64,000 bases of DNA, taken from NCBI RefSeq assembly GCF_026745355.1, contig NC_079210.1, positions 6,383,972 through 6,447,971 of the forward strand. The letters are read 5' to 3'. The notes under the pieces were generated by a model. It made no database searches. It saw only the letters and a list, made by a program, of their open reading frames with translations, and was not told the origin of the DNA. The translations under genes were made by a program, and so were the position numbers. Position 1 is the stretch's first letter. Each line of letters begins with the position of its first letter. Source of the stretch: Beta vulgaris subsp. vulgaris (Eukaryota; Streptophyta; Magnoliopsida; Caryophyllales; Amaranthaceae). Shown here in pieces: positions 56,944 to 64,000 of this stretch.

Positions 56944-57868
56944 CTCTCTCCGTTTCTTTTTAATCTACGCAGTTTGCGAATTAATTCATATAATATAGTA
57001 TCTGCGCAGTTTTCACGTTTGTGAATTAATGTAACGTAGAGTTTTGACCATTGAGGGTTAGTTCTAACGTTTCCTTTCAAATTCCACTGAAAATGAATGT
57101 GAATTTAGGGTTTTTTATTTTTATTTTTCATTTGTATGGTTTTGATGGTTTGCTATAAACTTCCAAGAAAACATGACTAACTTCCAAAAGAAAAAGAAAA
57201 AAAGTAAGAAACAAAATAAAATTTTATAATATTATTTGGTTAGAAGTTGGTAAGTCAAAGAGATGCGTCCAAAAAGTAAAGAAAACCAAGAAATAAAAAG
57301 TGAACATCTTGTCGTAATAATAACTTATGTCAAGTGTGATTAGACAGTTTGGAGCAGAAGGTTTATGATGTGTCAAGTATAATATAGAAGAATGTGTCAC
57401 ACATAATAAACATAACTAGCTGAAGACTGAAGCCTGAAGCTAGGCTAACCTTTAAGCTACATACTCTTTAAATCTCTGACCTTATTATGGAGATTTTGAC
57501 CTTAATTAATTACTACTCCTTTATCATTCATTTTTATACTTTGTTCTTCTCATGCACCATTTTTTTCTTTAATTATTATATTCTTGTATGTTTCAAATAT
57601 AACAAGAAGCTTTAGCAGATTTTCATACTCATTGCAAATTTGCAATGCATACAATTCTTAAATATATATAGTGTCTTGAGAGTGCTAACACATAGCCTAA
57701 TAATTGCACCCAAAACATAAATTAAAGAAATTAATTCTTTTCTATATAGCTGTCTATTGAATTTTATCCTTGAAGGAGATCTATTTTAAAATTAGATTTG
57801 AATGTCTGTAGATTAAAAAGAAACGGACTAAAAAAGAAAGTGTGTAGATTTAAAAGAAACGGAGAGAG
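56944..57868. mobile_element. Stowaway-type element, 925 bp
   Basis: ctctctccgtttctttttaa begins after TA (56942-56943). The inverted end ttaaaagaaacggagagag closes at 57868 before TA. A second, inner copy of the inverted phrase (gattaaaaagaaacgga, near 57811) suggests a nested or duplicated end. No open frame. It lies just inside the putative intron. Confidence 0.75.
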
Positions 57869-58629
57869 TATGTCGTAATATATTGTGATAATTTGGCTGA
57901 ATTATACTATGAATTAGAGTCAACAATTTAAGAAATAATATTAAATTTTTTTAGCTCCTACTAATTAAGAAGATTAGTTAAGATACTACTATTTGTAAAT
58001 AGTAGTATTGTAATTATAGTTATTGGGTTTTTGGGGGGTGAAAATGTACTTTTAGTAATTGGGATCCTATTATCGAGGATACCAGTGTAGTTATTTTCAT
58101 CTTTGTGAAAATTTCTATTTTTGGTGTTGAAAGAAAGCAGGGGATATTGTAACCCCAAAAAAATGGAAGCATTCTTTTTCTGGTGTTTTTGGTTCAATAA
58201 CTTTCCTTTTCTTTGCAACAATCTCTTCTAGAAAATATACCTGTCAATTCTTGTTTTTCTTTTTAGCAACGAGATTTTTTTTTATATATTTATTTTTGAC
58301 ATATTCCAAATTAAACAGTCAGAATGGTACATACCACTTTGTTCGTTCGTTCGTCTGACTTAATTAGCCTCATTTAAATGGTGTACTGCAATTGCTATTT
58401 TTATATACTGAACTATATACTTCAAAACTGAAACTTAACCTTATTTAGTTAATCATATTGAGGTCTACACTAGGTATATATATCTGCTATCTACTACCAA
58501 AAACAGTGGACGTTGAGTTGCAACTCAGGAAAGAGAAATAGAGAATTACATGCAACAACTGCAAATATTTATTGCTCTTCTTAGACCATTGCCAGTATTA
58601 TGTATAAATGAATTAAAAGGAAAATTTTT

Positions 58630-58948
58630 GAGTAACTGTTAGAGAATATTGGACCGTAGGTCTATATCTATTGACAAGACCCATTAGGTTAGATTTATTA
58701 GGTTAAGTTTATGTTATGTTCTCTATATGAGTAATGTAATTGTAGTTGCCCATTAGATATAGATCTACGGTCCAATATCCTCTAACAGTAACCCTTAAGG
58801 TTGCCAACCCTTTTAGATACATTAAAATAAAATATTGATATGTATGTAATAAATGAGGAGAGAAGAGATATAAAAATAATGTTTTAATGTATTCCTAATC
58901 AATGAAAATTCAATAATATGAGGGTTGGCAACCCTTAGGGTCACTTAA
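58630..58948. mobile_element. Small MITE, interrupted by an LTR-like insertion
   Basis: agtaac followed, after the insertion, by gtaacccttaaggttgccaac is mirrored by gttggcaacccttagggtcac ending near 58947. Removing the insertion and one target copy restores a short element of about 160 bases with inverted ends. Superfamily not assigned. Confidence 0.55.
58637..58787. mobile_element. 151-bp solo-LTR-like or TRIM-like insertion with 5-bp duplication
   Basis: It starts TGTTAGAGAATATTGGACC and ends ggtccaatatcctctaaCA, flanked by gtaac at 58632-58636 and 58788-58792. TG...CA ends with a 5-bp duplication are the signature of an LTR insertion. However, the terminal inverted match is about 37 bases, much longer than usual for an LTR, so a MITE with 5-bp duplication is the alternative. 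Confidence 0.65.
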
Positions 58949-59257
58949 TTGATGTCCGAAAAATGTGATAGTAATAATGATAACAAGAATAATGTAACAA
59001 TAATAATAATACAAATAATAATAATAATAATAAGAATGATAATTATAATAAATAGCTATGTATATTTATTTTCAAATCATTCAATGATACTTTTATCAAG
59101 AACCTTGGAATATTTTTTTTTTGTTCGTTAACTCATTAATTACATCATCTAGATCAGTGTTACCTCCATTTCTCTGATCAATCACTATAAGAAGCCCAAC
59201 AATTGCTTCCACCAATCTATATCCCTTTTTGTACATCAAATCTAAAAGCCAAACAAT

Positions 59258-59510
59258 TATTTTCTCCATTTCTTTTAAATTTATTAACTTTATTTTTAGG
59301 GCGTCTGAAAAAGTATAAAAAAATTGAAAATATTGAGAGAGTAACGGTAAATTGGGAGAGAAAACTGAAAAATGAAAGAGAAGCTAATATATGGGTTAAA
59401 TATTAAAAAGTGGATGACATAGGTAGAAAAATAAGAGAAAGTAGATGAACCATGTTACTAAGTATAGAAAAAGCAACAGTGTGTAAATTTAAAAGAAACA
59501 GAAGAAGTGT
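59258..59510. mobile_element. Degenerate Stowaway-like MITE
   Basis: ctccatttcttttaaattta near 59263 is mirrored by taaatttaaaagaaacagaag ending near 59508. The same terminal phrase is seen at 56944. TA borders are unclear. Confidence 0.5.
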
Positions 59511-59572
59511 CTTTTTTGAAGGAAAACGAAAAGGGGGAAAAGTATATAGTTGACCATATATGAAGTCAAATA

Positions 59573-59830
59573 AGAGCTTCGTTGTATAAGCATTTGTTAG
59601 AATAAAAATGTAGCAAGTATTACAAAACATCTTATAAAAGGAGTTTGATGTGTGTATTAAGAAACGGAGATATATAATGTTATATAAAACACTTCATGAA
59701 GGTGTGACTATTTCTTGGGATGATAGTAAATTTCTCTAATCGTGCAAGTTAGGGTGTAATAAGACTTTCGTTGTATGAACATTTATTAAAAACTAGTTTT
59801 GTAAGTATTGTAAAAATATTTTAAGAGTGA
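59573..59830. repeat. Inexact direct repeat about 185 bp apart
   Basis: The segment 59573-59640 (gagcttcgttgtataagcat, then gtaagtatt-type sequence) recurs diverged at 59759-59828 (gactttcgttgtatgaacat). A further partial echo (acacttcatg, ctcgcaagttaggatgtaa) occurs near 60148-60180, matching 59690-59760. This may be a decayed local duplication. Confidence 0.4.
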
Positions 59831-60844
59831 GTCTTGAGTGCAAATGTAACATATTACATTATAATTAAATTGTTTAATAAACTTTCACACGTACATGAAT
59901 ACATAATGATATAATGTCCATAAAAATGACATGGATTATACAAGATTACAAAATGGATATGGATCTAATGTAATATTTTCATCCTTTTTCCTGTCATTTG
60001 AGTTTCTTTTTAAAAAAAAGTTGTGATTTTTGAGTTGTTACAGAATAAGTAATGGTTTAATAGTTACATCCAAAAATTTGCAATATCTTAAAAAAAATGA
60101 TGTAATTATCAAGAAATGGACAAAGTTATGTACGAAATTCATACAACACTTCATGTTGAACTCGCAAGTTAGGATGTAACCCCCAAAGCTCAATTCGGTT
60201 CATTTTGGGGAAGGGGGTGGGCATGCATGCAACGAATACGATGCGAGGATTCATCTTTTTAAAACCCAACGTGGAGCTCATACGCTGCCCAGTGCTTCAA
60301 TCTATATACTCCATAGGGTTGACGCTGATCTTTTGCTATTCATGTGCTAGGGGATTTTCATCGTACCATGCTAAAGTTTAAACTACATATTGCAAACCTA
60401 CAGTCTCCACTCTACAGATAGAGGGTCTCAAACTTATCCTAATTCAGTTTTATCCTTCGTACCATGGACTTCACCCATTATTAGTTTCGAGTTTAAGATA
60501 CTGCTCTTTGATTAATCTAGAGTTTGATGTTGACTTGCTAAGCAAGTAAGTGATGTTTGTCATGCTGCTATATACTTTTTCTGTTTTTTTTTTTTTTACT
60601 TGTAATAGCTTGGCTTTCACGCTTGTCAATGCATAATTTCAACCATTAATAAGTTTAATTACCGATAAGTAAAAATTATAAAAGTAGAAAAATATACATT
60701 TAGACGAATCTAACAAGATCCCACATGAATATGTTTTTCTTTAACTATAAATCACCAAATATAAACTAAGTAGAGTTGGTGAATAGCGTAAAAGTTAAAC
60801 CGTTGCAAGTAAATAAAAACGGAAGAAGTACTTGCTTTAATTTA

Positions 60845-61820
60845 GGCTATGTTTAGTTCACATGAAATTTTTTGATCTGAACTTATTTGATCTATTCGGA
60901 ACTTATTTTTTCTGATCTGATTTACAAGATCTTATCTTTTATAAAATATATTATTATTATTATTATATTATTATTATTACTTTGTAATTCATTATTATGC
61001 AATACATTATAAGATCTTATTTATAATATTACTATTATTATCATTTTATTTCTATCATAACTTTTACACAACTTTTATTAATAATAATAATTATTATTAT
61101 TATCATTATTATAATAACAACAATAGTTATAATCATAATAATAATAATAATTATTACTAAAAATAATTATATAACCCAAGTCATTAATTTATATTATAAG
61201 AGTACTTATAAAATGTTTCACACTTTCCCTTAATTTTTTTTTTTTGACACTTCAGAAGTCGGCAACTCTTTTTTTTCATATAAAATAAAATAAGATATAT
61301 AAACAACTATGACTTGCGCAAGAAAGAAATGGATAGCGTGCAACTTAAAATAGCTAGAGAAATTTGAAATTCGATAGAAGAGATATATTGGATCTAAATT
61401 TATAATTTGTATCTCGCACTTGGCTTATTTTGAAATGTAATTTGAACTTAATAGTTTTGTTGTCATGAATTTGAGCTATCATATTTTATATATTTTTTTT
61501 TTATTTTTGAGCCAATCTTATGTTCTTAACACGTGACTTTTAATTTTCTATTATTTAATAACAAAAAAACTTAAAATAATGATAACAATAATATTTATAA
61601 TGATAACAACGAGATTAATAATAATTACTAATATTAATAATTAATAAGTACAACAGCAACAATAATACTCCTTAAGAACAAATGTACTTGTAAATAATAG
61701 TATTAATAGTAATAATACAAATATAAGCATGATCTCATTTGAATCTAACTGATCTGAACTTATTTGTTCAGATCTAATCCGATCTAAAATAAGCAAAAAT
61801 AAGGTAAACTGAACATAGCG
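60845..61820. mobile_element. PIF/Harbinger-type MITE, copy 2, enlarged
   Basis: Same ends as the element at 55521: ggctatgtttagttcacatg at the left and ggtaaactgaacatagcg at the right, with TTA on both sides (60842-60844 and 61821-61823). The interior is 976 bp long against 367 and includes ATT/TTA microsatellites. The longer copy could hold a further insertion or be closer to the progenitor. No transposase frame is present. Confidence 0.8.
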
Positions 61821-61991
61821 TTATTTATAATGTTAAACTTTTACAACTTATAATACACAATTTTAACTATTAATAACTTTAATTAACTATAAGTCAAACT
61901 TATAAAAAGTTTATATTTAAAACACATATCGAGACGGTCTAACAAGATCCAACGTGAATAATATGTAATTATGTTTATCCTTATATATTAA

Positions 61992-62844
61992 TCATACTAG
62001 ATGATTAAAAGACGATATATAAATAGCATGAATTTCATGTGTTACAAGTAAATTGAAACGGAGAAAGAAAACCCCTCTTCGAGCCCCCACCTTTTTGCTT
62101 TTCCATGTTTTCAAGCTACCCTCCCTTCTCCTCAGTACTTTTTTTTGGCAATCTCCAACCCAATGGTGTTCCCTTTCGATTTGGTGGAGTACAATAAGAA
62201 GTTTTTTTTTTAATATTAGTAGTAATATGGTCATAGTGATTAGTATATAAGTATTGTATAATTCAAAAATTTACAAACATTTCCAAATATTTAGGACCCA
62301 TGCATATATAATAAAACTGTCATACAATATGAAAAGTCAACCGTCTCATTATTTAAACATGGAAAGAGTTGAAAAAACTGAAGTTTAAAGGGGAAATAAG
62401 GGTGTATTCTCTTCATCATAAAAAATAAATAAATTTGAGGTCCAATAAATTTTAATCATATTTGATCTGTCTAATATAATATTTAAAGCTAATTTTCAAT
62501 AAGGACTAATCATGTAATAAATTTTATTTAAATAAGTTTACACACCTAAAAAGTCCAAAGCAACTTGATACAATATCCAAAAGCTTATCGGTGAATAAGT
62601 AAAGAACATCTTGTGTAAAAAAGAAAATAAAATCCAAATCCAAACCCTTTAACACAATATATACATTATGCACGCGTAAATTCTAAAATAAAAAAAATTG
62701 ATGTTATCAAGAAGCAAAATATGTGTGTATACAGTATATGGAATATAGAAAGAGAATGAGAGGAGACAGTCAAAGGGCACAATGGATAAGAGGGTGAGGT
62801 CTTCGGTTGTGCCTGTGCGTGGTATAGGCTTTTAGGTATATAAT
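61992..62844. other. No gene recognised
   Basis: AT-rich DNA with short overlapping frames on both strands at 61992-62250, none with a domain. Confidence 0.35.
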
Positions 62845-62845
62845 A

Positions 62846-62876
62846 GTCTAGTAGAGAGTAGAGAGTAGAGAGTAGG
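62846..62876. repeat. Short tandem repeat tagagag
   Basis: The heptamer agagtag repeats four or more times (agtagagagtagagagtagag). Confidence 0.8.
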
Positions 62877-63148
62877 GTTATTAGTTATTAGGGGATATAT
62901 GTAGATTCGTTGCTTTTAACGAGACTGGCCTGAGGCCTCCTTTCTTGGAAATGAAAGAGAGAGAAAAAAGAAATTTCAAAAAGCTACCATGTTAGTATCA
63001 AGTCCTATGTTTGTGTAAGCTTTTTCTTCCCTCTATTCGTCTCAATATATGTTTGGACCACATTCTCCACGTACATGTATCATGTATGAACCGTCGTTTC
63101 TACCTTTCAAGACATAACATTCGACACTATACCATCTCTTATGAGTTA

Positions 63149-63416
63149 CTCCCTCCACTCTTATTTAGTTGCTACATTTTGACGCAAGAATTTAAGAGAT
63201 GTCATTTTTATTCTTTTTTAGTGTATTTTTTAACCCCGTTAGCATTAAATAGGTGTGGAAAAAGGAAAAAAGTAGTATTTTTTGATGGAAGAAATGGGAA
63301 AACAAATATAATACTATTACTTTTTGGTCAGCCAAGTCTTCTAATAAGGAAATGTAGCAAATAAAAAAAAGCAACATTTTTTTTGAAATGTAGCAAATAA
63401 ATAAAAGCAGAGGGAG
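63149..63416. mobile_element. Stowaway MITE, 268 bp
   Basis: ctccctccactcttatttag follows TA at 63147-63148. The inverse (atttattttatttgctacat type, reading ctttttgctacatt) ends in agagggag at 63416 before TA. The ends share the phrase ttgctacattt. Confidence 0.75.
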
Positions 63417-63584
63417 TATGATGGTTGTTCGATCGATATGAGCACGTCGAGATTTTTGAGATGTTTTTTCTATTTTGTCGGAAGTTGAAATCATTTGACA
63501 ATTTTTTGCGTTAGTCTAAGAATTCAACGATTTTTCGAATTTTACGAACTTCTACTTAATTATACTTTTGTTTTCCTTATGCTA

Positions 63585-63668
63585 CCTCTGTTTTTTTTAG
63601 TTGCAACGATTAGACAATTTTTTACTCACACTTTATGTCTAATCGTTGCAACTAAAAAAAAATAGAGG
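63585..63668. mobile_element. Very short Stowaway-like MITE, 84 bp, perfect hairpin
   Basis: cctctgtttttttttagttg at the left and its inverse to 63668, including the perfectly inverted agttgcaacgattagac, are flanked by TA. Almost the whole element folds into one hairpin. Confidence 0.75.
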
Positions 63669-64000
63669 TAGTATTAATCTAATAATCTCCTAATTTTTTA
63701 TTATCAAGATCGTGGGTATAAATGAATGGATCTTTCTTGTTGAATGGTATTAATTTTGTTCATTCTCTATTTGATTTGCATATTTATTTCATAATTTTTT
63801 TATGTAATTATGTTTATTAGTTAGCCCTCGTTATTTTGAAATATATTCTAAATTAACTTACGAGATGACAAATTGTATCTTAGTAGATACTTCATAAGTT
63901 CTTTTTAATTTCAACATTTTTCTTATTTGATCACTTTGAATTTTTTAGTTGTATTATTTGCTTTTTCACGTATTTTAACATATTTTTTAGATATTAATAT

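Larger units (their letters stand above)
56869..64000 (+). other. Probable long first intron (or downstream intergenic DNA) rich in MITEs
   Basis: After the donor at 56869 I found no convincing acceptor and exon up to 64000. The span is AT-rich and holds MITEs, a small LTR-like insertion, ATT/TTA microsatellites (for example 58990-59040, 60948-60980 and 61080-61150) and no long open frame with a domain. Whether it is intron or intergenic depends on the missing exon. Confidence 0.35.

Overview
The window is plant nuclear DNA, AT-rich and built almost wholly from transposable elements. The evidence for a plant is the set of families present: L1-type LINEs carrying an RNase H domain, a chromodomain Ty3/gypsy element, Ty1/copia fragments including Sirevirus-like pieces, Helitrons with hairpin-CTAG ends, CACTA, MULE, hAT, PIF/Harbinger and Stowaway elements, and an integrated caulimovirid (plant pararetrovirus). 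A eudicot is likely. The species cannot be read from the sequence. No intact protein-coding gene is complete in the window. The best host gene is a first exon at 56533-56868.

Layout, left to right. At 1-5400 there is a CACTA-like left end, then a mariner/Stowaway-type element (1356-3962) split by a MULE (2407-3946, perfect 10-bp target duplication), then a small Stowaway and promoter-like unassigned DNA. At 5403-17545 a degenerate AGTAACCC-type repeat has been split twice: by a LINE (5516-10931, 12-bp target duplication) and by a gypsy element (11211-17337, 5-bp duplication). A non-autonomous MULE follows (17556-18826). At 18837-22564 there is little except a hAT MITE, a tRNA-derived SINE candidate and a decayed LTR. 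A second, longer LINE lies on the minus strand (22580-29958, 15-bp target duplication).

At 29974-42137 the DNA is a mosaic of LTR fragments, two Helitron ends, a third LINE fragment, Sirevirus-like 3' sequence with an LTR, and copia RT/RNase H remnants split by another repeat. At 41466-51403 one gypsy-type LTR holds a 612-bp Helitron and then a complete-length endogenous pararetrovirus of about 7.65 kb (42880-50526). The virus copy is bounded by TA-dinucleotide runs and linearised exactly at its tRNA-Met primer binding site. It is broken by many frame changes and looks non-functional. At 51404-55320 an unnamed dispersed repeat carries a CACTA element (51918-53388) and is followed by a second copy of the Sirevirus-like LTR.

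At 55521-64000 transposon density drops and small MITEs dominate. This part holds the putative host gene start, with a TATA box, a CT-rich leader, an ATG and a splice donor. Its first intron appears to run through several MITEs and probably past the window end.

How the parts relate: nearly everything is nested insertion rather than cooperation between genes. The target-site duplications give a relative order. The repeat, LTR and MITE hosts are oldest, the LINEs, gypsy element, Helitrons, MULE and CACTA are inserted into them, and the virus entered a decayed LTR at a TA-rich site.
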